Shown here in pieces: positions 29,497 to 38,562 of a stretch of 64,000 nt of DNA. Where the stretch lies: positions 992,001 through 1,056,000 of the forward strand of contig CYUK01000003.1 in the NCBI GenBank assembly GCA_001299455.1, read 5' to 3'. This DNA is from Clostridiales bacterium SIT11. Lineage in GTDB: Bacteria; Bacillota; Clostridia; Tissierellales; Peptoniphilaceae. The notes beneath the pieces were generated by a model, which was not told the origin of the DNA, searched no databases, and was given only the letters and a program-made list of their open reading frames with translations. A program made the position numbers and the translations under genes. Position 1 is the first letter of the stretch; each line of letters begins with the position of its first letter.

Positions 29497-30591
29497 ATGA
29501 TTTTATTTACAGAAAAAGAACTTAAAGAAATAAATGAAAAAATTCTCTTATATTATGAAGAAAATGGCCGGTCTCTTCCTTGGCGGGACCAGGGAGACTT
29601 TTATTCTGTTTGGCTCAGTGAGATTATGTCCCAGCAGACCCGGATGGAGGTGGTTGTGGACTACTACCTCCGTTTTAAGGAGGCCTTGCCGGAGATTGAA
29701 GACCTGGCCCAGGTGGAGGAGGGACGGCTTTTAAAGCTCTGGGAGGGGCTTGGCTACTACAATCGGGCCCGGAATTTAAAGAAGGCGGCCCAGGTTTTAG
29801 TCAATTCTCCAGGTCCTCTTCCCTCTACTTATGAAGACTTAATGGCTCTTCCAGGTATTGGCCCCTATACGGCTGCGGCCATTCTCTCCATGGTCTACCA
29901 CAAGCCCTATGTGGCCTTGGATGGAAACCTCATCCGGGTCTTTACCAGGCTTTTGGCCTATGAAGGGGATGTGGGGACGGCTCAAAGCAAAAGGGACCTG
30001 GAGGATTTTGGCCTCTCTATCATTGGCCAGGACCCTTCTTCCTTTAACCAGGGACTTATGGACCTGGCTTCGGCTATTTGTAGGCCCAAGGGTCAGGCCC
30101 TCTGTGGAGATTGTCCTCTGAAGGACTTTTGCCAGGCCTATAAAAAGGACCAAGTGGAAGACTTTCCTGTCAAGGCCAAGAAAAAACCCCGAAAAGTGGT
30201 CCACCGTAGTCTTTTCCTTCTCACGAAGAGGGGAAGGCTGGCCTTTCGGAAAAGACCCAAGAAGGGGCTCTTGGCAGGCCAATGGGAAATCCCCGGTCTG
30301 GACCAGGCCCTGACTTTAGAGGACGCCAAGAGAATTCTCTTGGAAAGGGACATTTTTTATGAAGAAATCCAAGAGGGACCTTCCTACAAGCATATTTTTT
30401 CCCATGTGGAGTGGCGAATCCAGTCCTATCTTGTGGACCTCAAGGACCTTCCCTTGGTCCGGGATAGTGCTGGAGAAGAAAGGTATTTTTCTTCCAGGGA
30501 AATTCAGGAGGAGGTAGCCGTTCCTTCTGCCTTTAGCCCCTTGGTGGATTTTTGGATGGAAAGGGAGGAAAAAAATGAAGGACGCCTATAA
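29497..30591 (+). CDS. mutY: A/G-specific adenine glycosylase MutY
   Basis: 364 residues. HhH-GPD motif LMALPGIGPYTAAAILS is followed by the catalytic aspartate in YVALDGNLIRV; SQQTRMEVVVDYY holds the glutamine/arginine recognition region. The iron-sulfur cysteines are C-x7-C-x2-C-x5-C (ICRPKGQALCGDCPLKDFC), and the C-terminal domain is the MutT-like 8-oxoguanine reader. It removes adenine mispaired with 8-oxoguanine. I set the start at 29497; an upstream extension of 63 codons has no homology-like content and crosses the promoter. No real ribosome site precedes the ATG. It overlaps the Nudix gene by 17 bases. Confidence 0.93.
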   Translation: MILFTEKELKEINEKILLYYEENGRSLPWRDQGDFYSVWLSEIMSQQTRMEVVVDYYLRFKEALPEIEDLAQVEEGRLLKLWEGLGYYNRARNLKKAAQVLVNSPGPLPSTYEDLMALPGIGPYTAAAILSMVYHKPYVALDGNLIRVFTRLLAYEGDVGTAQSKRDLEDFGLSIIGQDPSSFNQGLMDLASAICRPKGQALCGDCPLKDFCQAYKKDQVEDFPVKAKKKPRKVVHRSLFLLTKRGRLAFRKRPKKGLLAGQWEIPGLDQALTLEDAKRILLERDIFYEEIQEGPSYKHIFSHVEWRIQSYLVDLKDLPLVRDSAGEERYFSSREIQEEVAVPSAFSPLVDFWMEREEKNEGRL

Positions 30592-31084
30592 TTTTTACCT
30601 AGATCATAAGGAGGATCCCAGGATTTACAGCCGGGATATGGACCCCCATTTGACGACATCGGCCTTGGTCCTCGCTCCTGGGTCTTCAAGGGTTCTCATG
30701 GTTTTTCATAAGATTTTTCAGGCCTGGTCTCTGCCGGGAGGCCACCTAGATGGAGACCGGGACCTGGAGGTCTCCTGCCGGCGGGAAATTTTTGAGGAAA
30801 CCGGCCTATCTATAGAAGAAAGAGGGCAACTTTTAGATGTCCGCTACCTAGATGTCAAGGACCACTACCGCCGGGGAGACTTTGTAAAAAGCCACCGCCA
30901 CTTGAACTTTGCCTTTTTCTACCAATTAGAAAAAACCCCTCCTGTCCGTCCTAAGGAGGACGAAAATGAAGGGGTCGACTTTCTTTCGATAAAAGATTTA
31001 GATTTTCTGGTCCAGGAAGCCCATATGCTTCCCTTTTACAAGGACCTGATTGACCAGGCCCTTAACCTGCAAAAAAGGCCTTAA
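30575..31084 (+). CDS. Nudix hydrolase
   Basis: 169 residues. The Nudix box is at 55-78 (GGHLDGDRDLE then CRREIFEETGL). The REIFEE metal-binding core is intact, but the first conserved glutamate of the G-x5-E pattern is arginine 62. Nudix enzymes remove nucleoside diphosphate groups from damaged or surplus nucleotides. It starts within the last codons of mutY (17-base overlap), so the pair is translationally coupled, which fits a joint role against oxidised nucleotides; that is inference. Its 3' end overlaps the convergent aminopeptidase gene by 23 bases. Confidence 0.88.
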   Translation: MKDAYNFYLDHKEDPRIYSRDMDPHLTTSALVLAPGSSRVLMVFHKIFQAWSLPGGHLDGDRDLEVSCRREIFEETGLSIEERGQLLDVRYLDVKDHYRRGDFVKSHRHLNFAFFYQLEKTPPVRPKEDENEGVDFLSIKDLDFLVQEAHMLPFYKDLIDQALNLQKRP

Positions 31085-32327
31085 AGAGGGCAATATAAGC
31101 TTCTTGGTCCCGAGTAGCTCCTAATTCTCTAGCCGAATGCATGGAGAGGATGGGGGTCCCGATGTCAGCTCCTGGAACTCCTAGGGATTCTTGGAGGAGG
31201 GGTCCTAGGGTGGACCCGCCCCGCCTATCTGAAGCGTTGACAAATTTTTGGTGGGGAATGTGATTTTTCCGGCACAATTCTTCAATATAGGCCCCTGTAG
31301 AGCCGCTAGACAAGTAGGACTTGTTGGCGGCTATTTTTATGACTGGGCCCTTTCCTAGCTTAGGTTGGTTCGTGGGGTCGGCCACTTCCTTGTGGTGGGG
31401 ATGGACAGCATGGGCCAGGTCAGCACTGAGTAAAAAACTCTTGTGGAGGGCCTGGTAAAACCTATCTTCATTTCCTCCTAGGGCCAAGACCATCCTGTGG
31501 AGAATTTCATAGACCAGCCTTCCTTGGGCTCCTTCTTCCGACCGGGACCCAATTTCTTCATGGTTTAAAAAGCAGGAGACCTTGGTCCCGTCTGCCTTAT
31601 CTCCTGCTAAAAGTCCAAGCAAGCTGGCATGGGCTGAAGCTAGATTGTCCAGCCGGGCTACGGAAATTAATTCTTCGTTTAAACCGATTTTTTCTCCCTT
31701 TTCATAGGGGATTAAAAAGAGGTCAAAGTCCAGGATTTTTTCCTGGTTTAGATTATAATCTTCTTTTAAAGCCTGGTAGAGGGGGTCTTTTAGGTCTTCA
31801 TTGATCTTGGCAAAAATAGGTAGCAAATCCCCTTGGGGGTTGGGGGCAAAATTTTTATTGGCCTCCCGGTTCATATGGATGGCCAGGGAGGGGATTATGG
31901 TCAAGGGCCTGTCTATATCCACTTTTTTACAGGCTACCTTTCCTCCCTCCTCATAAAAAACTTGGCCAGCCAGCTTAAGGGGCCGGTCAAACCAGGTGTA
32001 GTAGAGGGGGCCTCCATAGACTTCTGTATTGATGGCAATATAGGCCCCGTCCTCCTTGTGGGGGCTGGGCTTAATCCGAAAGCAGGGGGAGTCCAAGTGG
32101 GAAGTGACCAAGCGGAAACCTCCCTCCCAGGGGGCTTTTTTCCCCAGGTCAAAGGCCACCAAGGCGCCCTCTCTTTTTACATAGTAAGAACCTTCTTTTT
32201 CTAAATCAAAGGCATCTTCTAATTTCTGTTCCCTGTAGCCCTTGGCTTTCAGCTCTTCTTCAATAAGATCTACAGCCTGGTAGGGGCTGGGGCTTTGGTC
32301 TATAAAGTCTAATAATTCTTTATCCAT
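31062..32327 (-). CDS. M18-family aminopeptidase
   Basis: 421 residues, the usual length of M18 (aspartyl aminopeptidase-like) enzymes. Metal ligands lie in VTSHLDSPCFRIKP, ARLDNLASAHASL, FLNHEEIGSRSEEGA and SMHSARELGA. The enzyme removes N-terminal residues from peptides in the cytoplasm, in line with peptide and amino acid fermentation. The start at 32327 has AAAGGAG eight bases upstream. It overlaps the patatin gene by eight bases upstream and the convergent Nudix gene by 23 bases downstream; no terminator lies between the two converging genes. Confidence 0.92.
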   Translation of the reverse strand: MDKELLDFIDQSPSPYQAVDLIEEELKAKGYREQKLEDAFDLEKEGSYYVKREGALVAFDLGKKAPWEGGFRLVTSHLDSPCFRIKPSPHKEDGAYIAINTEVYGGPLYYTWFDRPLKLAGQVFYEEGGKVACKKVDIDRPLTIIPSLAIHMNREANKNFAPNPQGDLLPIFAKINEDLKDPLYQALKEDYNLNQEKILDFDLFLIPYEKGEKIGLNEELISVARLDNLASAHASLLGLLAGDKADGTKVSCFLNHEEIGSRSEEGAQGRLVYEILHRMVLALGGNEDRFYQALHKSFLLSADLAHAVHPHHKEVADPTNQPKLGKGPVIKIAANKSYLSSGSTGAYIEELCRKNHIPHQKFVNASDRRGGSTLGPLLQESLGVPGADIGTPILSMHSARELGATRDQEAYIALFKAFFAG

Positions 32328-33222
32328 CTTTTTCTCCTTTTTCAATCCATGCCTTAATTTCTTCCATGTGGTCCCTGGCATAGCTTAAGCCTTGTTGGTA
32401 GTTTTCCTCCAGGTCTTCCAGGTCCCGGTGGTGGTTGCTCACCTTCATAAAAGGCGGGCTAATCATCAGGGCCTTGTCCTCTGCCTCCATGAGCTTTAGG
32501 ACTTCCACGGTCTTATTATATTCTTCATAGCGGTGGAAGAGGGCGTCTAAAAATTGGTCCTTGCCAGGATACCGTCTTTTTAAAATACTCTCTCTCAAGG
32601 GAGTCAGGGGTGGCCGGACATAGTCCCGGGTCTTGGTCCGGATGATTAAAATCCGGTCATAGCCATCATCAAAGGCCTGGTGGATGGGAAGGCCGTTGTA
32701 AATGCCTCCATCTACAAAAAAGTGGCCATTAATTTCTGTCTCCGGCATAAAGAGGGGAAGGCTGGACGAGGCCTGGACCCGGGCCATTAAGTCTTCCGGA
32801 CTTTTGATGTCTTTTTCTGTAAAAGCCACAGGTCCCTGGTCAATGTCGTAGGCCATAATCCGGTAGTGGGCAGGATTGGCAAAAAATTCCTCAAAGTCAA
32901 TATGGAGGGGGCCTCCCTCTTGGACTGCCTCCTTATAAATATAGTCACTTTGCATATAGCCTCCGCCCTTAAAAAAGGACCTCCAGGACATGGTATTGGG
33001 GTCTGTGACAAAGTCTGTAAAGGACCTTTTCATGACTTCCTGGTCCCGGGCCATATAAGTCACCAGGCAGGAAGACCCGGCGGAAACGGCGATAATATAG
33101 TTGAAAAAAATACCTTCTTCAATAAACTGGTTGAGGACGCCGGCTGTAAAAGAGCACCGCATCCCTCCACCCTCTAAGACGAGAGCCGTTTTAAATATAT
33201 TGTTTTTCTTCTCCTTGTCCAT
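32320..33222 (-). CDS. Patatin-like phospholipase (YjjU-type)
   Basis: 300 residues. LVLEGGGMRCSFTAGVL is the glycine-rich oxyanion loop, AVSAGSSCL holds the catalytic serine (the first glycine of the usual G-x-S-x-G is alanine), and FVDGGIYNGLPI carries the catalytic aspartate. The family hydrolyses acyl esters of lipids. It overlaps the end of the methyltransferase/MTHFR gene by 32 bases and the start of the aminopeptidase gene by eight, so it belongs to the same coupled operon. A lipid role beside methionine genes is unexplained. Confidence 0.88.
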   Translation of the reverse strand: MDKEKKNNIFKTALVLEGGGMRCSFTAGVLNQFIEEGIFFNYIIAVSAGSSCLVTYMARDQEVMKRSFTDFVTDPNTMSWRSFFKGGGYMQSDYIYKEAVQEGGPLHIDFEEFFANPAHYRIMAYDIDQGPVAFTEKDIKSPEDLMARVQASSSLPLFMPETEINGHFFVDGGIYNGLPIHQAFDDGYDRILIIRTKTRDYVRPPLTPLRESILKRRYPGKDQFLDALFHRYEEYNKTVEVLKLMEAEDKALMISPPFMKVSNHHRDLEDLEENYQQGLSYARDHMEEIKAWIEKGEKDG

Positions 33223-34942
33223 ATTTTTCCAGCAACCTTTCTATTACATAGAGTCTTTGAAAGGGAGTAATGAGATAAAAACCGTCAACCCAGTCCTCGA
33301 TCTCTTCCATGAACTTTAAGGCCCAGTTCAGACCCCTGGATTCTCCTTCTTCCCGGGTCATGTCTGGGTCAAAGCTATCCAGAACTTCCTGGTCTACCTG
33401 CATACCGGAAACCTGGCTGTGGAGGTAGTAGGCATTTCTATAGCTTACCAGGGGCATAATCCCTCCCAAAATGGGAACATGCAAAGACTTCTTGGCTTCC
33501 TTGATGTTTTCTATAGCATCTTTACCCATAATAGGCTGGGTTAGAAACACTTCTACGCCAGATTCTATTTTTCTTTTTGCCTTTTCCAATTCCTTGTCAA
33601 AGTTTCGGGCATTAATATTCAGGGCAGCAGAGATGGTAAAGGGATTTTCTAGGCTTTGGTTTAAGTTGTTGACAAAGGCAGCCAACCGGGCGGAGTTAAA
33701 TTGGAAAACAGCCTTGACTTCTTCCCGGTCGGCCTGGGGAACGGGGTCTCCTGTAATTAAAAGAATGTCTTGGATTTCTTCCAAGGACAGACCTAGGAGG
33801 AGGGCCTTAATGGCATTAATATTCCGGTCCCTACAGGTCATATGAACTAAGGGATTGAGCTGGTAGTCCCGCTTTAGGATCATGGCTGTTAAGGAAGCAT
33901 CCATCCGAGGCCGGCCAATGGGACAGTCTGCCAAGGTGACGGCATCTACCCTTAGCTTTTGTAAAATTCCCACCTGGTCAAAGTAGTCCCTGGTAGCCTC
34001 TTGGGGCGGATCATATTCCACCACCATAACTTTTTTTCCGGCTTCCAGCTGGGCCTTTAAATGGCTCTTAGTCCTGACCTTGACCTGGTCTTTTTCCGGA
34101 GCCTTCTCCCTGGTAGCAGGTCCTCCCTTGACCCTTTTTATGAGCTCCTTAATATAGGAAGGGTCTGTTCCACAACAGCCTCCCAGGTAGGATAAGCCCT
34201 TGGCTTGGGACAGGGTTTCGGCAAAGTAGACGGGATTTTCCTTGTAGACCAGACGGTCCTCCACCATGGTGGGATAGCCGGAATTAGGCATGAGGCCCAG
34301 AGGGGTCTCATAGGTTTTTAAATCTTCCAGGATTTTCACCAGGTGGTAGGGGCCGGAAATACAATTTAAGCCCATGGCATCTACTTCTGGACTTTGGTCT
34401 GCCTGGTCCAGGACCTGGCTAGCCAAAAGCCCTAGTCGGGTTTCCCCCGAAGGAAAGACGGCGAAGCTTGTAATATGGACAGTATCCGGGTGCCGGTCCT
34501 TAAAGTCCTTTAAAAGGTCTAAAAGGAGGCTGGCCTCAGGAAAGGTCTCCCAGAGAAAGTTCCGGATGCCTGCTTCATAGAGGGCCTCTGCCACAAAAAG
34601 ATAGTCTTCCTTCTTGTCCGCCTCCATGGGACCGATGCTCCCGTAGACTTGGACTTCCTCTTTAAAGCTAAGGGCCAGGCGGGCTCCTTCTCTTAAGTAG
34701 TCTAGAGCAAGGTCCTTGTCATAGCGGAGGGGGTTGGCGCCAAAAGTATTGGTCTTAATGGCTCCGGCTCCAGCTTGAATATAGGCCTTGTGGGCAGCTA
34801 GGACTAAGTCCGGGGCCTTGAGGTTTAATTCTTCAATTCCCCAGTCCTCTTGACTGGCCTTGTCCTGGAGGTAGGTTCCTGTGGCACCATCAAATATCAG
34901 AGGGGCTTCAATTTTTCCTGTAAATCTCTGTTGTCTAGACAA
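33191..34942 (-). CDS. Homocysteine S-methyltransferase / methylenetetrahydrofolate reductase fusion (YitJ-type)
   Basis: About 583 residues. The N-terminal half is a homocysteine methyltransferase: LIFDGATGTYLQ, KTNTFGANPLR and the zinc-binding GGCCGTDPSYI near residue 270. The C-terminal half is a 5,10-methylenetetrahydrofolate reductase: VVEYDPPQ, DCPIGRPRMD, HMTCRDRN and FLTQPIMG. It supplies methyl-folate and can methylate homocysteine. I propose a TTG start at 34942 with AAAGGAG five bases before; longer readings would overlap metH. It follows metH by 19 bases. Confidence 0.9.
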   Translation of the reverse strand: MSRQQRFTGKIEAPLIFDGATGTYLQDKASQEDWGIEELNLKAPDLVLAAHKAYIQAGAGAIKTNTFGANPLRYDKDLALDYLREGARLALSFKEEVQVYGSIGPMEADKKEDYLFVAEALYEAGIRNFLWETFPEASLLLDLLKDFKDRHPDTVHITSFAVFPSGETRLGLLASQVLDQADQSPEVDAMGLNCISGPYHLVKILEDLKTYETPLGLMPNSGYPTMVEDRLVYKENPVYFAETLSQAKGLSYLGGCCGTDPSYIKELIKRVKGGPATREKAPEKDQVKVRTKSHLKAQLEAGKKVMVVEYDPPQEATRDYFDQVGILQKLRVDAVTLADCPIGRPRMDASLTAMILKRDYQLNPLVHMTCRDRNINAIKALLLGLSLEEIQDILLITGDPVPQADREEVKAVFQFNSARLAAFVNNLNQSLENPFTISAALNINARNFDKELEKAKRKIESGVEVFLTQPIMGKDAIENIKEAKKSLHVPILGGIMPLVSYRNAYYLHSQVSGMQVDQEVLDSFDPDMTREEGESRGLNWALKFMEEIEDWVDGFYLITPFQRLYVIERLLEKYGQGEEKQYI

Positions 34943-34961
34943 AATAGCTCCTTTCTTTCCA

Positions 34962-37298
34962 TTAAAGAAAGATTTCTTTGGCAATTTCTACATCTTCCTT
35001 GGCATCCTTGCAGTAGTAATGGGCGCCAATCTCCCGGGCATAGGCCTGGGTTAGGACGGCACCTCCCACCATGACCTGGACATGGGGGCACTTTTCCTTT
35101 AAGAGGGTAATGGTCTCTTCCATACTGGTGACGGTAGTGGTCATAAGGGCAGATAGGCCCACGAGGCGGATATCTTCCTTGATGACTAGGTCCAAAATCT
35201 CTTCCTTGTCCACATTTTTTCCTAAATCATAGACCTGGTAGCCATAATTTTCCAGGAGGACCTTGGCTATATTTTTTCCAATATCGTGAATGTCTCCCTT
35301 GACTGTGGCCAGGAGGATTTTTTCTCCCGGTTCCTGGTTTTTTCCTTCTTTTAATTGGTCTCTCAGGTAGGCAAAGGCCTCCTGAGCAGCCGAGGCCGCC
35401 CCAATGAGCTGGGGCAGGTAGATGACCTTGTTTTCATAGTCCTGGCCCACCTGGTCCAGGGCAGGAATCAGGTCTTCTTGGATGATTTCCATGGGAGTCT
35501 TGGTCTTTAAAGCCTCTTGGACATAAACCAAAAGCTCCTTTTTCTGAGACCGACGCATGCCCCGGTAGACAGAAAAATTTCCCTTTTCTTTTTCTTCCAA
35601 GTCTGGGGCTTCTTCTGCATTTTCCTGGTCCATGTACTGGATATAGTCGCTGGCCTTGTCATCTAATCCCATCAGGACCCGGTAGGTCTTAAGGGCCTCT
35701 TGGATTCTCCCTTCCATGGGGTTAACAATGGGCATATTACAGCCCCGGTCTAGGGCCAGGAGGAGGAAGGACCCGGTAATCAGGCTCCGATGAGGAAGGC
35801 CAAAGCTAATGTTGGAGGTCCCCATAGTGGTGTAGAAACCAGCTTCTTTTAACAAACTTAAAGTTTCTAGGGCGACTTGTCCTGCCTGGGGATGGGAGGC
35901 AATGGTTAAAATCAAGGGGTCAATGACCAGGTCCCTTTGCTTTAAGCCATATTTTTCCGCCTCATGAAGGATTTTTTCTGCTACTTTTAAACGGTCTTTG
36001 GCCGTTTTAGGAATTCCTCCTTCGTCTAGAGTCAAGGCAATAACCTGGGCCCCATAGGTCTTGGCTAGGGGCAGGACTTGATCCATGGACTCCTTGGTTC
36101 CGTTGACGGAGTTAATCACAGGCCGGCCTGGCGTCCTTTTTAGAGCCTCTTCCAGGGCCTGAGGATTGGAAGAATCCAGCTGGAGGGGGCAGTCCACCAC
36201 TCCCTGGAGGAGGAGGCTGGCCTTGGCCAAGTTTTCTCCTTCATTGGTCCCCGGTATGGAGACATTGACATCTAAAATATGGGCTCCAGCTTCTTCCTGG
36301 TCCACTCCCAGGCGGAGGACTTCCTCCATATCCTTCTTGAGGATGGAGTCTCGAAGTCGGGGACGGCCTGTGGGATTAATGGCCTCTCCTACAAGGAGGA
36401 CTTCTTGGTCTAAGTTTAGAACCTTGGTGGAAGAAGCTAGGTAAACCTTATCTTCAAGCCTTCTTTTTGGAAGATTCCTCCCCTTAAAGTGGCCGGCTAA
36501 GCCCTTAATGGTCTCCGGTGTGGTTCCGCAGCAGCCTCCTAGGTAGGCTACCCCTAGTTGGACCAGGTCTTCCATGCCTTGGATAAAATCTTGGTCCTTC
36601 ATTTTGTAGCGGCCCTCTTCATCAGGAAGGCCAGCATTGGCCTTGACCACCAGGGGCTTGTCTGTCACTTGACGGATTTCTTCCAAAATTCCCTTCATTT
36701 CAAGAGGGCCCAGGGAGCAGTTAACTCCCAGGGCCTCCACTCCAAGACTATTTGCCATGACAGCAAAGGACTGGGGCGAGACTCCGGAAAAAGTCCGACC
36801 GTCCTTTTCAAAGGTCATGGTCGTTAAAAGAGGCCCCTTAAAGTGTTTTTTCACTGCCAGGATGGCCGCCCTAAGTTCCAAAAGAGAGGACATGGTTTCA
36901 AGAACCACCAAGTCCACCCCTTCTTCCAGGGCCAGGAGAATATTTTCTTCAAAGAGTTCAAAGGCCTCTTCATAGATCATGGTCCCCATGGGTTCCATAA
37001 GAGCTCCCAGGGGTCCCATATCAAAGGCCACCTTGGCTTTTCCCTGGGCCACCCCTTTACAGGTCCTGATGGCTCCTTGAATTATATTTTTTAAAACTTT
37101 CCTGTCTGGATAGTTCCGGCCATTGGCCGAAAACGTGTTGGTATAGAGGATGTCTGAACCTGCATCCAGGTAACTTTGGTGGATTTCAGCCACCAGGTCC
37201 GGATAGGTTAAATTTAGGTCCACTGGAGGCCCGTCAAAGCCCTTTTTTTGCAACTGGGTCCCCATGGCCCCATCGAGTAGTAAAATTTTATCTGTCAT
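34962..37298 (-). CDS. metH: Cobalamin-dependent methionine synthase without reactivation domain
   Basis: 778 residues. Domains in order: homocysteine-binding (LLDGAMGTQLQ; zinc site GGCCGTTPETIK), pterin-binding (VGEAINPTGRPRLR; ILDVNVSIPGTNEGE), cobalamin cap, and B12-binding domain (ATVKGDIHDIGKNI, the D-x-H-x2-G cobalt ligand motif). The AdoMet-binding reactivation domain of the long MetH is absent and is encoded by the gene just upstream, which overlaps it by 11 bases. The start at 37298 precedes MTDKILLLDGAMG; the frame is open further upstream, but inside the previous gene. It makes methionine from homocysteine and methyl-folate. Confidence 0.94.
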   Translation of the reverse strand: MTDKILLLDGAMGTQLQKKGFDGPPVDLNLTYPDLVAEIHQSYLDAGSDILYTNTFSANGRNYPDRKVLKNIIQGAIRTCKGVAQGKAKVAFDMGPLGALMEPMGTMIYEEAFELFEENILLALEEGVDLVVLETMSSLLELRAAILAVKKHFKGPLLTTMTFEKDGRTFSGVSPQSFAVMANSLGVEALGVNCSLGPLEMKGILEEIRQVTDKPLVVKANAGLPDEEGRYKMKDQDFIQGMEDLVQLGVAYLGGCCGTTPETIKGLAGHFKGRNLPKRRLEDKVYLASSTKVLNLDQEVLLVGEAINPTGRPRLRDSILKKDMEEVLRLGVDQEEAGAHILDVNVSIPGTNEGENLAKASLLLQGVVDCPLQLDSSNPQALEEALKRTPGRPVINSVNGTKESMDQVLPLAKTYGAQVIALTLDEGGIPKTAKDRLKVAEKILHEAEKYGLKQRDLVIDPLILTIASHPQAGQVALETLSLLKEAGFYTTMGTSNISFGLPHRSLITGSFLLLALDRGCNMPIVNPMEGRIQEALKTYRVLMGLDDKASDYIQYMDQENAEEAPDLEEKEKGNFSVYRGMRRSQKKELLVYVQEALKTKTPMEIIQEDLIPALDQVGQDYENKVIYLPQLIGAASAAQEAFAYLRDQLKEGKNQEPGEKILLATVKGDIHDIGKNIAKVLLENYGYQVYDLGKNVDKEEILDLVIKEDIRLVGLSALMTTTVTSMEETITLLKEKCPHVQVMVGGAVLTQAYAREIGAHYYCKDAKEDVEIAKEIFL

Positions 37299-37905
37299 AA
37301 ACACTGCACCTTGCCTTTCCCTCTTCTTGACAAACTTCCCGGTTACAAAAGCCACAACCATTGCGGTAGCTGGGCCTGGTCTTTGTCTCGCCATAAACAG
37401 CCAAGACGGACTTTCGTGGAATTAAGAGGTTTTCCTTACTCAGGCTCAGGCCCAAGTTTTTATAGATATCTAAGACCCTGGCAAAGTCCCTTTGGAGGGC
37501 GTGGTCAATATCTCCATAGCCAGGACTAAAGCGGTCTGTAATGTAATTTTCTGTCTTTCTTTGGTCTTCTTCCTGGATCCGGTCCAGGCTATCTTCCAGG
37601 TAGGCTGACAGAGCTCCGTCCATGACATAAGCCAGGTACTTGTCCTTAACCGACAGCCTTTGGATAAGCCTTTCTGCCTCCTGGCCCAGGGTAATCCCTA
37701 TAAAAATCAGTTGGGAGGCCTGGTCCATTAGGTCTGTAAGAGTCTTGGAAGACCCAAAAAAATCCACCTTCTGGACCCGCCTTTTCACATAGGCAGGCTG
37801 GATTTTTTCCTCAATGAGGTTTTCGCAATAGGAAATTTTTTCTTCCAAGTCCTGGTCAATGACAGGACTTCGTAAAAAACTTTTCAATACTTTTCTTGAA
37901 ATCAT
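37288..37905 (-). CDS. Separate MetH reactivation (AdoMet-binding) protein
   Basis: 205 residues. TDRFSPGYGDIDHALQRDFARVLD matches the R-x-S-P-G-Y-G-D core of the methionine synthase activation domain, and an earlier GVTLG-type stretch (FIGITLGQEAERLI) fits. It should reduce and remethylate oxidised cobalamin in MetH. The C-terminus is cysteine-rich (GCGFCNREVCQEEGKARC), perhaps an electron-entry or metal site. First gene of the five-gene methionine operon; GGAGG precedes the start by seven bases. Splitting of MetH in this way is common in clostridia and relatives. Confidence 0.88.
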   Translation of the reverse strand: MISRKVLKSFLRSPVIDQDLEEKISYCENLIEEKIQPAYVKRRVQKVDFFGSSKTLTDLMDQASQLIFIGITLGQEAERLIQRLSVKDKYLAYVMDGALSAYLEDSLDRIQEEDQRKTENYITDRFSPGYGDIDHALQRDFARVLDIYKNLGLSLSKENLLIPRKSVLAVYGETKTRPSYRNGCGFCNREVCQEEGKARCSVYDR

Positions 37906-37924
37906 AATAGCCTCCGTCTTGTGC

Positions 37925-37965
37925 TATACTAAGTGTAGAAAAAGCCCCTAGTAATCACTAGAAGC
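37925..37965 (-). terminator. Terminator of the PAP2 gene
   Basis: On the minus strand GCTTCTAGT pairs with ACTAGGGGC (two G-T pairs) and is followed by TTTTTC. It overlaps the end of the PAP2 gene. Confidence 0.65.
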
Positions 37966-38479
37966 CCTTTTTTTGAAAACTATGAATAAGCTTGGTTGCC
38001 AGGACCACGGAAATACAACTGACAAGAATCCCTCCAAGAACATCTGTGGGAAAATGGACAAAGTGGTAAATCCTAGACAGGGCAATGAGGCTTGCTAAAA
38101 TTAGAGCCCAAATTCCCCAACTTTTCTTGTAGTGAAAAATCGAAAGAGCTCCAGAAAAACTCACCATGGTGTGCCCACTGGGGAAGGAAAAATCCTGGAG
38201 GTGGGGAACTAAAATGGAAATAGACGGGTCCAGCCAATAGGGCCTTGGCCTTTGGACCATATTTTTCAAAAAAAGATTGCCTATGAGAAAGGAAAAGAGC
38301 ATACTCAAAAGCATGGTCATCCCTAGGGTCCTGGTCTTTTTAAAATAGAGGAAAATGAACCCCAGGCATATCCAAAAGGCTCCCTTGGAAGCCAGGTGGG
38401 TAATCCCTGTCATCAAAAGGTCCAAGCAAGGACTATGTAGTTTTTGAAAGAAATAAAGAACAGACCATTCCCAGGACAT
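37958..38479 (-). CDS. PAP2-family membrane phosphatase
   Basis: 173 residues with five or six membrane helices. The three phosphatase motifs are complete: KNMVQRPRPYW, FPSGHTMVSFSG, and SRIYHFVHFPTDVLGG. Such enzymes dephosphorylate phosphatidic acid or undecaprenyl diphosphate at the membrane; recycling of the wall lipid carrier is likely but not shown. A GGAGT site precedes the start. Single-gene unit, divergent from the C39-like gene. Confidence 0.9.
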   Translation of the reverse strand: MSWEWSVLYFFQKLHSPCLDLLMTGITHLASKGAFWICLGFIFLYFKKTRTLGMTMLLSMLFSFLIGNLFLKNMVQRPRPYWLDPSISILVPHLQDFSFPSGHTMVSFSGALSIFHYKKSWGIWALILASLIALSRIYHFVHFPTDVLGGILVSCISVVLATKLIHSFQKKGF

Positions 38480-38562
38480 GACAAACTCCTTTACAAATTT
38501 TTAAAAATAATATTCCCTATTGTACCACACTTATCCCCTAGAAAAAAGAAAGAGAGGCTAGA

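Noticed and set aside
37299-37957. SAM riboswitch or T-box before the methionine operon
   Set aside because: The 52-base gap before the first gene is too short and is occupied by the previous terminator.
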